Assembly (NCBI RefSeq): GCF_000018865.1
Contig: NC_010175.1
Span: 4,774,001-4,838,000 of the forward strand
From: Chloroflexus aurantiacus J-10-fl
Lineage (GTDB): Bacteria > Chloroflexota > Chloroflexia > Chloroflexales > Chloroflexaceae
Length of the DNA stretch: 64,000 nucleotides
Direction: 5' to 3'
Position 1 is the first letter of the stretch, and every line of letters starts with the position of its first letter. A model generated the notes under the pieces. It saw nothing but the letters and a program-made list of their open reading frames with translations, was not told where the DNA came from and searched no databases. The position numbers and the translations under genes were made by a program. Positions 17,990-25,850 of this stretch are shown here, in pieces.

Positions 17990-18057
17990 ACCTATGCACA
18001 CGAGCGGCGGCGGGCGGTTGGCTCGTCGCCGTTATTACTCTACCATTGGAGCGAACT

Positions 18058-19224
18058 ATGCTCGTAGCAGATGTGACTTCTATCTGGCAACAGGTTGCAG
18101 GAAGTTTTCTTGACCCCTTACTGACTGTGTTAGTCTTTCTCCTGATGCTCAGCCTGCTGGTGATTGTCCACGAATTGGGACACCTGTGGGTTGGCCTGCG
18201 AATGGGGATCAAAGTTGAGGAGTTCGGGATCGGATTCCCACCCCGCGCTCTGGTGCTGTTTGAGCGAAACGGGATTAAGTATACCCTCAACTGGCTCCCG
18301 CTCGGCGGTTTTGTGCGCTTTGCCGGAATGGATGGCGAGAAAGATGCGGTGTACGGTACCGGCAGTCTGGCCGCTGCCCCACCGTGGCGTAAAATTCCGG
18401 TCATGCTGGCCGGCCCGGTGATGAACTTTGTGCTGGCCGTTGTGATCTTCAGCATCCTCTTCGCAACCGTAGGTGTGCCAACGCCAACCGGTCGGATGCT
18501 GATTAGCAATGTCTTTCCCGGTACTCCCGCAGCAGTGGCCGGTTTCCAGGCCGGGGATGAGCTGATCTTGCTTGATGGTGAACCGGTGTACGACGAAACG
18601 ACCATCCGTGCAGTTGCCCAACGCCGCCTGGGTACAACAATCGAGGCTGTTGTCCTGCGCAACGGGACAGAGGTTACGCTACAGGTCACCCCTGGCCCCT
18701 GGACGGCTCCTGACGGACGAGAGTTCAGTGCCGGTTTTGGCTTCAGTTACGGCCCACAAGTGGAGAATCAGCCGATCAATCCGCTTGCTGCATTTGGTGC
18801 CGGTTTGATGCACAGCGTTGATTTGACCGGTCGGATGGTGATGATGCTGGCCGACCTGCCGGCAGCCCTGGCCGGACTATTCAGTCCAACACCACCCCCA
18901 ACCGGAGAGCCTCTAGGGCCAGTTGGAATCGCCCGTGCCACCGGTGAGGTGATTCGGCAACCTGACGGCTTCGTCTCATTCTGGTCACTCACGGCAGTGC
19001 TGAGCCTGAACCTTTTTATCCTGAATCTGCTGCCAATCCCGGCCCTCGACGGGAGCCATATTCTGTTTGCGCTGATCGAGTGGGTGCGCGGGAAGAAGCT
19101 GCCACCAGAAAAGGAAGCCCTGGTTCACGCCTTCGGGTTTATGGCACTGATGGGTTTGATGGCGCTATTGACAGTGAATGATGTGTTGAATGCGGTGCAG
19201 GGAACGCCGATCTTTGGACGCTGA
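18058..19224 (+). CDS. rseP: Site-2 intramembrane zinc metalloprotease RseP
   Basis: 388 residues. Cleaves anti-sigma factors or signal peptides within the membrane. The zinc motif HELGH is at residues 38-42 in the first helix; a PDZ domain spans about 145-220 (GTPAAVAGFQAGDELILLDGE); the third zinc ligand lies in NLLPIPALDGSHI near the C-terminus. Start set by GGAGCG before the ATG at 18058; the frame also has an in-frame TTG at 18046. Its stop shares a base with the following gene (TGATG). In many genomes rseP follows cdsA and dxr; here a hydrolase and two glycoside hydrolases sit between cdsA and rseP. Confidence 0.95.
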   Translation: MLVADVTSIWQQVAGSFLDPLLTVLVFLLMLSLLVIVHELGHLWVGLRMGIKVEEFGIGFPPRALVLFERNGIKYTLNWLPLGGFVRFAGMDGEKDAVYGTGSLAAAPPWRKIPVMLAGPVMNFVLAVVIFSILFATVGVPTPTGRMLISNVFPGTPAAVAGFQAGDELILLDGEPVYDETTIRAVAQRRLGTTIEAVVLRNGTEVTLQVTPGPWTAPDGREFSAGFGFSYGPQVENQPINPLAAFGAGLMHSVDLTGRMVMMLADLPAALAGLFSPTPPPTGEPLGPVGIARATGEVIRQPDGFVSFWSLTAVLSLNLFILNLLPIPALDGSHILFALIEWVRGKKLPPEKEALVHAFGFMALMGLMALLTVNDVLNAVQGTPIFGR

Positions 19225-19451
19225 TGGAGATCATTCGGGCCAGTGAAATAGGTGAATACTACTACTGTGCACGGTCGTGGTGGCTGCGACGGGTGGCAGG
19301 CATTGAGCCGGACGGTGCAGAGCGTCGTGCCCTCGGTACGATAGGCCATATACGACACGGTCGGTTGGTGAACGCCAGCCAACGGCTGCTCTGGATAGGA
19401 GTTGTTCTCCTGCTCGGCGGTGCAGGTCTAGTCTGGTGGGCAATCCGATGA
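19224..19451 (+). CDS. N-terminal half of a split, membrane-anchored Cas4/RecB-like nuclease
   Basis: 75 residues. It begins MEIIRASEIGEYYYCARSWWLRR, the N-terminal Cas4 motif with the first iron-sulfur cysteine (C16). It ends in one hydrophobic helix (about 52-72) and a stop. Nothing of the nuclease core is present, but the rest of the Cas4 fold is encoded by the next gene, whose ATG overlaps this stop as ATGA. It starts one base into the rseP stop, so all three are co-translated. Either two subunits assemble, or one ancestral gene has been split by a frameshift in the inter-helix turn. Confidence 0.7.
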   Translation: MEIIRASEIGEYYYCARSWWLRRVAGIEPDGAERRALGTIGHIRHGRLVNASQRLLWIGVVLLLGGAGLVWWAIR

Positions 19452-19960
19452 TGGGATTGGGCATTGCTCTCATTCTTTGTGCGCTGGGCGTATTACTGAT
19501 AGCCATCATCCTGCGTCAACGCAGCGGCTTACCCTGGGCGCGGGTGGTCAGCACCGATGTCGGCGAGACACGGACGCTGACTCGCCCGCTCTTCAGTGCC
19601 CGCCTGGGTTTGACCGGTAAGCCAGATTACATCTTGCAACAGGGAGATTACCTCATCCCGGTTGAAGTGAAGCCTCATCGGCGTGCTCCACAACCATACC
19701 CCTCTGATCTGATGCAACTGGCTGCGTATCTGGTATTACTTGAAGAAACAACCGGTGTTGCGCCTCCCTACGGCCTGCTCCGCTATGCAGAGGAAACGTT
19801 CAGTCTTCGCTACACGCCGGCGGTGCGTGCAGAGGTATTAGCCACCCTGACCGAAATGCGTGATCTGCTTTCGGCGGTCGATGTTGCGCGCAACCACGAT
19901 GATGCCGCTCGTTGTCGGGGATGCGGTTTTCGTTCACAATGCGAGGACGCTCTTGTCTAA
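19448..19960 (+). CDS. C-terminal half of the split Cas4/RecB-like (PD-(D/E)XK) nuclease
   Basis: About 170 residues. After one hydrophobic helix (about 4-26) comes the nuclease core: GKPDYIL supplies the active-site Asp, VEVKPHR the E-x-K pair, and SDLMQLAAYLVLLEE the Q-x-x-x-Y motif of RecB-type exonucleases. The C-terminus RCRGCGFRSQCED carries the three remaining cysteines of a Cas4 iron-sulfur cluster; the first cysteine is on the preceding protein. No CRISPR array or other cas gene is nearby, so a role in DNA repair or envelope-linked DNA processing is as likely as adaptation. ATG 19448 overlaps the previous stop; a GTG at 19436 is also in frame. Confidence 0.75.
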   Translation: MMGLGIALILCALGVLLIAIILRQRSGLPWARVVSTDVGETRTLTRPLFSARLGLTGKPDYILQQGDYLIPVEVKPHRRAPQPYPSDLMQLAAYLVLLEETTGVAPPYGLLRYAEETFSLRYTPAVRAEVLATLTEMRDLLSAVDVARNHDDAARCRGCGFRSQCEDALV

Positions 19961-20057
19961 CGAATAGCGGGCTAATTCCTCACAATCAGATACCACCTTT
20001 TGGCTGACTTTGTGCTACCATGAAGCGCAGTATATATAGTCAATGGCAGGTAACCCT

Positions 20058-20309
20058 ATGTATCTCACCAGTGATAATGTCATGGCGGCAATTGCCGAGC
20101 ATCTTGCCGGACGTTTATCAATTGAGCAGTTAGCTGAATGGGCGTTCGATCACTTTTACAGCCTCGAACAGGGTGAAGTGACTGTTCCGGCAGGTGAGGA
20201 GTCGCTTATCCGCGAGGTGCTGGACGAGCTGATGTTTGCCGATAGCGATGTTTGTTCGTTATCGGCCCATGAATTACAACAGTTGATGGAACGATTGGCA
20301 CAGGTATGA
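20058..20309 (+). CDS. Small acidic protein of unknown function
   Basis: 83 residues, predicted mostly helical, starting MYLTSDNVMAAIAEHLAGRLSIEQLAEWAFDHFYSLE. No family recognised with certainty. I prefer the ATG at 20058, preceded by AGGTAA, to the ATG at 20043. A TATATA run near 20031-20036 may be its promoter. Its stop overlaps the next start (ATGA), so it acts with the following zinc-ribbon-like protein or at least is expressed with it. Confidence 0.6.
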   Translation: MYLTSDNVMAAIAEHLAGRLSIEQLAEWAFDHFYSLEQGEVTVPAGEESLIREVLDELMFADSDVCSLSAHELQQLMERLAQV

Positions 20310-20611
20310 AAATCCAACCACATCCCCGCTTACGCGGCATGATGGTCGGCGACGAAGTCTATTCATACCACTACAATCTGGCTGCAAAAGTAGCCGATAT
20401 CTTTCCAGCCGCTGTCTGTGTTCGGATCGGTGTCCTCTCCACCGAATCACCGATGGAGCTGAGTCACACACCACAGTTGTGGCGAGCCGATGAAATCGAG
20501 AATTTGTCGGTTTGCCGTTACTGTGGTACACGTGACGGTGTGCGGGTGGTGAGTGACCGGGGCATTCCTTTTCGGGTGTGCGTTCAGTGTTTGCCGCCTG
20601 ACGCAGAATGA
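20306..20611 (+). CDS. Small protein with a four-cysteine zinc-ribbon-like motif
   Basis: 101 residues. The C-terminal third has CRYCGTRDG...FRVCVQCLPP, two C-x-x-C pairs about 20 residues apart, which looks like a structural zinc site. The N-terminal 60 residues contain no motif I recognise. Coupled by ATGA to the small acidic protein. Not assignable further. Confidence 0.6.
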   Translation: MKIQPHPRLRGMMVGDEVYSYHYNLAAKVADIFPAAVCVRIGVLSTESPMELSHTPQLWRADEIENLSVCRYCGTRDGVRVVSDRGIPFRVCVQCLPPDAE

Positions 20612-21080
20612 GAACGCCGCGGTATTTCCGCAATCTACCCCTCTACCAGCACCATCGTCAGAGTGGGCATGGTTGCGGTCCTTGAGATACCTGCCCTATT
20701 GCGGGTATAGGAATCTGGCATTGTTCTCATCAAACTCACGTATGCCAACACAACGTGAGCGAAGGTTGCCTGGTATCAAATCTAAAAATACAGTGCATGG
20801 CCCGCAATTCAAAACGTGCTCTTCCACTACTCCCTCGTTCGCCACATCTCTCGTATGGTAATGCGAACAATCCGTAGGGGCGGGTTTTGAACCCGCCCCC
20901 TACGGAAACCTGCTCATCCGTATTATGTAGATGACACCTACGGATTGTTGCGGAAAAGATGAATTGTCATCATTCACCGCATATTCGGTGACAGGCAGTG
21001 ATGTTATCACTCAAGATTTGCTGTCATACCATCACCACGATGCATAGCAGCGTAACAGCCGGTACAGCGTCGAGACAGCT
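20612..21080. other. Intergenic region with one GC palindrome
   Basis: 469 bases without a gene I can support. At 20875-20905 lies a palindrome of the GTAGGGGCGGGTT...AACCCGCCCCCTAC type, flanked by short direct copies of CTACGGA/TACGGATTG. Nothing else is recognisable. Confidence 0.6.
20875..20905. repeat. GTAGGGGCGGGTT-type palindromic repeat
   Basis: Inverted arms GGGGCGGGTT and AACCCGCCCC, flanked by GTA and CTAC. The same element occurs at 39745-39773 and several times in 40169-40275. Confidence 0.8.
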
Positions 21081-21692
21081 TTATTCCCCTTTGCGGAGCC
21101 ACTTGACCATCTGCCAGCCACCCGGCAGTGCAATCGCAGCAAGGACGATCTTGAGCGCATCACCAGGCAGGAACGGCAATACACCCTTCAACAAGGCATT
21201 TTCAAACCCAATGAAGAAGCCCAACCACGTTGCGCCAATCGCGTAGATCAACAAGTTCGCTAACACCATGACGGCCACTGCCGGCATAAAGCGACGATCC
21301 CAGCCACGGTCGGCCAGCCAGCCACACAGTGCTGCCGCCAACGGGAAAGAAATCAAATAGCCACCCGTCGCCCCCACAAGGTGCGTGTACCCGCTTGAAC
21401 CACCGGCAAAGAAGGGCAAGCCAATGACACCTTCAAGCAGATAGAGCAAGAGCGCCAGCAATCCCAAACGCGGCCCCAGCAGACTCCCGACCAGCAAGAC
21501 ACCGAATGTCTGACCGGTAATCGGTACGGGCGAGAAAGGCAGCAGCGAGATACGAATCTGCGCACTCAGTGCTACCAGCAGACTTCCCAGCACAACCAGC
21601 AGCGTATCAGCGACCCAGGCCTTTGCCAGCCAGCCTCGACGTGGTAAAACCGCCTGCGCCAGTGTCCCCGTTGTGGTCAATGTCTGATTCAT
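21081..21692 (-). CDS. bioY: BioY biotin transporter S-component
   Basis: 203 residues with six membrane helices. Substrate-binding subunit of an ECF-type biotin uptake system, or a standalone importer. Family wording is clear: RISLLPFSPVPITGQTFGVLLVGSLLGPRLGLLALLLYLLEGVIGLPFFAGG and a glycine-rich GATGGYLISFP segment. The start at 21692 has GGAGGTGT close upstream; the longer frame to 21770 is rejected. No ECF ATPase genes (bioM/bioN) are adjacent, so it either works alone or shares a general ECF module. I found no BirA-type operator upstream. Confidence 0.93.
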   Translation of the reverse strand: MNQTLTTTGTLAQAVLPRRGWLAKAWVADTLLVVLGSLLVALSAQIRISLLPFSPVPITGQTFGVLLVGSLLGPRLGLLALLLYLLEGVIGLPFFAGGSSGYTHLVGATGGYLISFPLAAALCGWLADRGWDRRFMPAVAVMVLANLLIYAIGATWLGFFIGFENALLKGVLPFLPGDALKIVLAAIALPGGWQMVKWLRKGE

Positions 21693-21874
21693 GACACCTC
21701 CACTCAGTACAGCGTACTTCTTCCCTCTCTGAAAGACCTGATGATCCGATGGCACACTATCCATGACCACCGCTAACCAGGTACATCACATCGGTGCTGA
21801 TAGTATATCCGATCTTGTACCGGTGCAGTAACAGGCGTTCTACCACGAGAGAAGCGTTAGATCAGGTTCCTGGA

Positions 21875-23059
21875 TCAATACCCGCTTAATCCACACAATG
21901 ATGGCTCAACCTCCAGTTCCAAAGCCTCTTCATCAGTCAGAGGTTGCAGCCCCAAATTGACACGCCAGAAGGTATCGACCGCTGCCGGCAGCTCTGATGA
22001 TGGCGTGGTCACCATTGGCAGCAACGACGCTGCACTGTCAACCTGCAACGCCGGATGCTGTGCGCGCAGCGCAGCAAACGGTGCGGCTACTACACCATCG
22101 GATCGGGTTTCAGCCAGACTCAGGAATGAAGATGGTAGTATCAGCGTCCGATCATCGACCAGCGTCGGCAGAACTTCCTGCAAACTACGGAAGAGCAACG
22201 CTGTCCATTCCTGGGCATGACCACCGAGGTCGGTACGACCACATCCATTCAGAAGCAGGGCATCACCGGTCAACAAGAAGCGATCACCCATTGGCGAGAT
22301 CACGCGGTAGACCAGATGACCGGGTGTGTGACCGGGGAACCAGTGGGCTTCGATCAATAATTGCCCCAGTGCTACCCGTTCACCGCCAAGCAAGGGGACA
22401 TACGTCAGATGAGCCGGCGATAGGGTTCGTGGATGAAGGGCATCGTAGGGATGCATCGCCAGTAACGCCTTCCGCTCACCGGCCAGCGCTGCTCCACCCG
22501 ACAGCCGCCCTGCTGCGAGATGGGTTAACAATACCCGTGTTATGTCGGCGTCAGCCGCAGCAGCCACCTCCTGATACAGGTGAATATGGCGACCAGGATC
22601 AACGACAGCAGCTTCACCGGCACTGATGATCACATAACTGAGATCACCACGCGCCGGGCGGATGATCTGGATAATGCGTCCCCAACCGGCATTAACCACA
22701 TCGCGAACATCGTAGAAATCAAGCCAGGCTTGAAATCCGCCACGCAGGTAGCGGGTGGCAATCCCACGAGCGGCTAACAGTTCGGCGACATACTGCGATG
22801 AACCTTCTTTAGCGCAAATAACTGTCAGGAGTTGATCCGTCGGCACCTGGGCTACCGCACTCTCTTCATCTTCGATAAACGCAAAGTACGGAATGTTGAG
22901 GGTTGGTACCGGGTATCGCCCACGTATCCGATTGCGGGCATATTCCAGTTCATTCCGCACATCAAGAATAAACAGGGGTTGTCCGGCCAGGAGTTCGGCA
23001 TACAATTCCGCCGGTTCTAAGACACTAAGCCCGGATGGCGGATAGTTGAGAGTTGTCAT
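21875..23059 (-). CDS. Rhodanese fused to a degenerate metallo-beta-lactamase-fold domain
   Basis: 394 residues. Residues about 10-120 form a rhodanese domain with the active-site loop CAKEGSS (Cys82), intact for sulfur transfer. Residues about 125-320 are a metallo-beta-lactamase fold, but the HxHxDH motif reads THLAAGR (only H180 kept) and the final LPGH reads LPSS. FPGHTPGH (H244) and TGD (D266) remain. Most metal ligands are therefore lost, unlike persulfide dioxygenases and rhodanese hybrids of the ETHE1/BLH group, which also usually carry rhodanese after, not before, the lactamase part. The start at 23059 has AGGAGCG upstream. Probably a sulfur-handling protein with a structural or substrate-binding lactamase domain. 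Confidence 0.8.
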   Translation of the reverse strand: MTTLNYPPSGLSVLEPAELYAELLAGQPLFILDVRNELEYARNRIRGRYPVPTLNIPYFAFIEDEESAVAQVPTDQLLTVICAKEGSSQYVAELLAARGIATRYLRGGFQAWLDFYDVRDVVNAGWGRIIQIIRPARGDLSYVIISAGEAAVVDPGRHIHLYQEVAAAADADITRVLLTHLAAGRLSGGAALAGERKALLAMHPYDALHPRTLSPAHLTYVPLLGGERVALGQLLIEAHWFPGHTPGHLVYRVISPMGDRFLLTGDALLLNGCGRTDLGGHAQEWTALLFRSLQEVLPTLVDDRTLILPSSFLSLAETRSDGVVAAPFAALRAQHPALQVDSAASLLPMVTTPSSELPAAVDTFWRVNLGLQPLTDEEALELEVEPSLCGLSGY

Positions 23060-23363
23060 TGTACGCTCCTTTGCGTTGGTTGATTGTGCAGGCAAATACA
23101 ACGTTAAGATGAGTGTAGAGGTTGCAACACGGTGAAACAAGTACAATCCAGGTGACCTGAGTTGTCGTTTGTTTCTCGAATATATCATTGGGCAGGCGCA
23201 CCGGCTCAGCAGGTTTTGAACCCGTCGCCATACCATACCCGGCAAGACTGCGACTCAGGCCGCCCGCATACCTCGCCTGATCACAATCCACCGCTCAGAA
23301 TGGCTGCACAACCCTATACCTGTTCCAGCCTAGAGCCTGCCAGCCCCTCACGCAGTCACCCCA
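23060..23363. other. Divergent intergenic region
   Basis: No gene supported. It lies between the minus-strand rhodanese-lactamase gene and the plus-strand YbdK-type gene. The only structure I see is the operator-like palindrome at its right end (listed separately). Confidence 0.5.
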
Positions 23364-23385
23364 TATATCGCAAAGACGCGATATA
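23364..23385. promoter_or_regulatory. Operator-like inverted repeat over the ybdK-type promoter
   Basis: TATATCGC-N6-GCGATATA, a perfect 8-bp inverted repeat with a six-base spacer (23364-23371 and 23378-23385). It overlaps a TATAAT -10 at 23382-23387. Geometry and outer half-site match the two sites in front of the ars-like genes (31589-31610 and 32073-32094). Confidence 0.55.
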
Positions 23386-23387
23386 AT
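23382..23387 (+). promoter_or_regulatory. -10 element of the carboxylate-amine ligase gene
   Basis: TATAAT, 44 bases before the GTG start. No clear -35 at the usual distance. Overlaps the palindrome at 23364-23385, so a repressor bound there would block RNA polymerase. Confidence 0.5.
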
Positions 23388-23431
23388 ACAAAGTACCGGA
23401 GGTCAGTCTCATAACCAGTGAGGAGTGCGCG

Positions 23432-24604
23432 GTGAGCGTCTATAATCCCAATGATGCCGATTTTGCGTTTACGCTTGGGATCGAAGAGGAGTACCAGATT
23501 GTTGATCCCGAAACACGCGAGTTACGCAGTTACATTACGCAAATTCTTGAGCCGGGCCGTACCATTCTACGCGAGCAGATCAAGCCAGAGATGCACCAGA
23601 GCATCGTTGAGGTAGGCACACGTCCCTGCCGCACGATCAGTGAGGCAAGAGCGGAAATTGTTCGTCTGCGGAGTGCGATTGCCGGCCTGGCAGCACGTCA
23701 TAACTTGCGGATTGTCGCTGCCGGTACCCATCCCTTCTCCTCGTGGATGCAGCAAGAGATCACGCCCGATGAACGCTACCATATGGTCGTGGGCGAGATG
23801 CAAGACGCAGCGTTACAACTGCTGATCTTCGGTATGCACTGCCACATCGGGATGCCAAATAACGAGGTTGCAATTGAGCTGATGAATGTGGCCCGCTACA
23901 TCTGCCCGCACTTACTGGCCCTGAGCACCTCTTCACCGTTCTGGATGGGACGCAATACCGGCTTTAAGTCCTACCGCAGTGTTATCTTCAGCACCTTCCC
24001 GCGCACCGGGATTCCGCCAACCTTCCACTCAGCCAGCGAGTTTGAACGGTACGTTCAATTGCTGGTCAATACCGGCTGTATCGATAACGGCAAGAAGATC
24101 TGGTGGGATCTCCGCCCGCACCCCTTCTTTGGCACACTCGAATTCCGCGTCTGCGACATTGCCACGAAAGTCGAAGAGTGTCTGGCCCTTGCCGCAACCA
24201 TGCAGGCCCTGATCGTGAAGTTCTATACCATGTTTGAAGAGAACACGACCTTCCGCGTCTATCGCCGCGCCCTGATCAACGAGAACAAGTGGCGCGCTCA
24301 GCGTTGGGGGTTAGACGGGAAGCTGATCGATTTCGGCAAACGAAAAGAGGTTGAGGCAAAGGCGCTGGTGCACGAAATCGTCGAACTGGTCGACGATGTG
24401 GTTGACATGCTGGGGTCGCGACGTGAGGTAGAATATCTGCTCAAGATCGTCGAAAACGGCACCAGTGCTGATCGACAGTTGCGTGTCTTCGCCGAAACCA
24501 ATGATCTCAAGGCAGTGGTTGATAATTTGATGGTGGAGACGATGGAAGGTGTGCCGGCGATGGCATTTGAGGCGGATGTGCAAAGCCAGGCAGCGCATAG
24601 CTAG
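23432..24604 (+). CDS. Carboxylate-amine ligase, YbdK/GCS2 family
   Basis: 390 residues, starting at a GTG (23432) preceded by GAGGAG. Family: glutamate-cysteine ligase type 2, ATP-grasp-unrelated enzymes that join an amine to a carboxylate through an acyl phosphate. Motifs: FTLGIEEEYQIVDPETREL at the N-terminus, HPFSSWMQQEITPDERY, MHCHIGMPN, and WWDLRPHPFFGTLEFRVCD, where metal and ATP ligands lie. It may make gamma-glutamylcysteine or another amide; true substrate is uncertain in this subfamily. It is 26 bases upstream of an acyl-CoA dehydrogenase gene and probably shares its message. Confidence 0.9.
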   Translation: MSVYNPNDADFAFTLGIEEEYQIVDPETRELRSYITQILEPGRTILREQIKPEMHQSIVEVGTRPCRTISEARAEIVRLRSAIAGLAARHNLRIVAAGTHPFSSWMQQEITPDERYHMVVGEMQDAALQLLIFGMHCHIGMPNNEVAIELMNVARYICPHLLALSTSSPFWMGRNTGFKSYRSVIFSTFPRTGIPPTFHSASEFERYVQLLVNTGCIDNGKKIWWDLRPHPFFGTLEFRVCDIATKVEECLALAATMQALIVKFYTMFEENTTFRVYRRALINENKWRAQRWGLDGKLIDFGKRKEVEAKALVHEIVELVDDVVDMLGSRREVEYLLKIVENGTSADRQLRVFAETNDLKAVVDNLMVETMEGVPAMAFEADVQSQAAHS

Positions 24605-24630
24605 GCCAGCATACTAGAGAGGATTTCAAC

Positions 24631-25779
24631 ATGGACGTTGAATTAACCCCAGAACAGCAGTTTATTCGGCAAACGGTGCGTGAATTCGCCGAAAAAGAGA
24701 TCGCGCCGAAAGCGCGATATGTCGATGAGCATAGTGCATTTCCAAGCGAAACCTTCGCCAAAATGGCCCAGCTCGGCCTGATGGGGCTGCCTTTTCCCGA
24801 AGAGTACGGCGGTGCCGGTGCCGATAGTGTCAGCACCGCTATCGCCATCGAGGAAGTTGCTCGCTGCTGTGGCAGCACGGCGCTTGCCTACGCTGCCCAT
24901 CTCGGTCTGGGTAGTGCCCCAATTGCGATGTTCGGCACTGAAGAACAGAAACGGCGCTTTCTCGTACCGGCTGCCAAAGGTGAGTATCTGGCAGCGTTCG
25001 GTCTGACCGAACCGCACGCCGGTTCAGACGCCGGTGCCACACGCACCACTGCCCGCCTGGTCGGCGACGAGTGGGTGATCAACGGCCAGAAGATGTGGAT
25101 CACGAATGCCCCCATCGCCGGCCACATCATCGTGACCGCCGTGACCGACCCCGATCTGGGTAAGAAGGGTATCTCGGCGTTTATCGTTCCCCGTGGCACC
25201 CCAGGGCTAAGCTTCGGCAAGCACGAACCGAAGATGGGGTTACGTGGTTCGGTAAGTACTGCGGTGATGCTTGACGATGTGCGTGTTCCCCGGGAAAATC
25301 TGCTCGGTGAGCGCGGACGCGGATTCATCCAGTTTTTACAGGTTCTCGACGGTGGTCGGATTGGGATCGGGGCGATGGCGATCGGCCTGGCTCAGGCCGC
25401 CTACGAGGCTGCGGTAGCCTATGCCCGCGAACGAACGGCGTTTGGCAAACCGATTGGCGCTCATCAGTCGGTTGCGAATATGATTGCCAATATGGCGGTT
25501 GATCTGGCCGCAGCACGTGCGCTGGTCTACGGCGCGGCCCGCCTGAAAGATGCCGGTCGCCCCTATACCCGCGAGGCAGCGATTGCCAAACTCTTTGCCT
25601 CGGAAGCGTCAGAGCGTATCTGTCGCGATGCCATTCAAGTCTTTGGTGGTTATGGCTACAGCCAGGAGTATCCGGTGGAACGTCTCTACCGTGATACCCG
25701 CCTGTTGACCATTGGCGAAGGAACGTCGGAAATCTTGCGTGGAGTTATCGCCCATTCCGTTCTTGGCCTGCGCGGATAG
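24631..25779 (+). CDS. Acyl-CoA dehydrogenase
   Basis: 382 residues, standard length. FAD enzyme that puts a double bond into acyl-CoA and passes electrons to ETF. FGLTEPHAGSDAGATRT is signature 1, WITNAPIAGHIIVTA lies at the flavin site, and QVFGGYGYSQEYPVERLYRD with IGEGTSEI forms the C-terminal region that holds the catalytic glutamate in many family members. Starts at 24631 with AGAGAGG upstream. Substrate chain length cannot be read from sequence. Pairing with the carboxylate-amine ligase could be convenience only. Confidence 0.93.
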   Translation: MDVELTPEQQFIRQTVREFAEKEIAPKARYVDEHSAFPSETFAKMAQLGLMGLPFPEEYGGAGADSVSTAIAIEEVARCCGSTALAYAAHLGLGSAPIAMFGTEEQKRRFLVPAAKGEYLAAFGLTEPHAGSDAGATRTTARLVGDEWVINGQKMWITNAPIAGHIIVTAVTDPDLGKKGISAFIVPRGTPGLSFGKHEPKMGLRGSVSTAVMLDDVRVPRENLLGERGRGFIQFLQVLDGGRIGIGAMAIGLAQAAYEAAVAYARERTAFGKPIGAHQSVANMIANMAVDLAAARALVYGAARLKDAGRPYTREAAIAKLFASEASERICRDAIQVFGGYGYSQEYPVERLYRDTRLLTIGEGTSEILRGVIAHSVLGLRG

Positions 25780-25786
25780 CAGCTTG

Positions 25787-25795
25787 TGCTACAAT
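25787..25795 (+). promoter_or_regulatory. Extended -10 promoter of the sigma factor gene
   Basis: TGCTACAAT (TG-N-TACAAT) lies 55 bases before the ATG. A GAGGAAG ribosome site precedes the start at 25851. Confidence 0.55.
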
Positions 25796-25850
25796 GGAGG
25801 AACGAACGATAGCTTGCTATTGCCTGTGAGGTCTCAGACGAGGAAGTAGT

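Noticed and set aside
19224-19960. Cas4-like genes taken as evidence of a CRISPR-Cas locus
   Set aside because: No array, cas1, cas2 or effector genes are within the window near them; the proteins are membrane-anchored and tied to rseP.
21693-21874. Possible riboswitch or BirA operator upstream of bioY
   Set aside because: I could not find the paired BirA half-sites or a stable conserved RNA fold; nothing beyond a ribosome site is supported.
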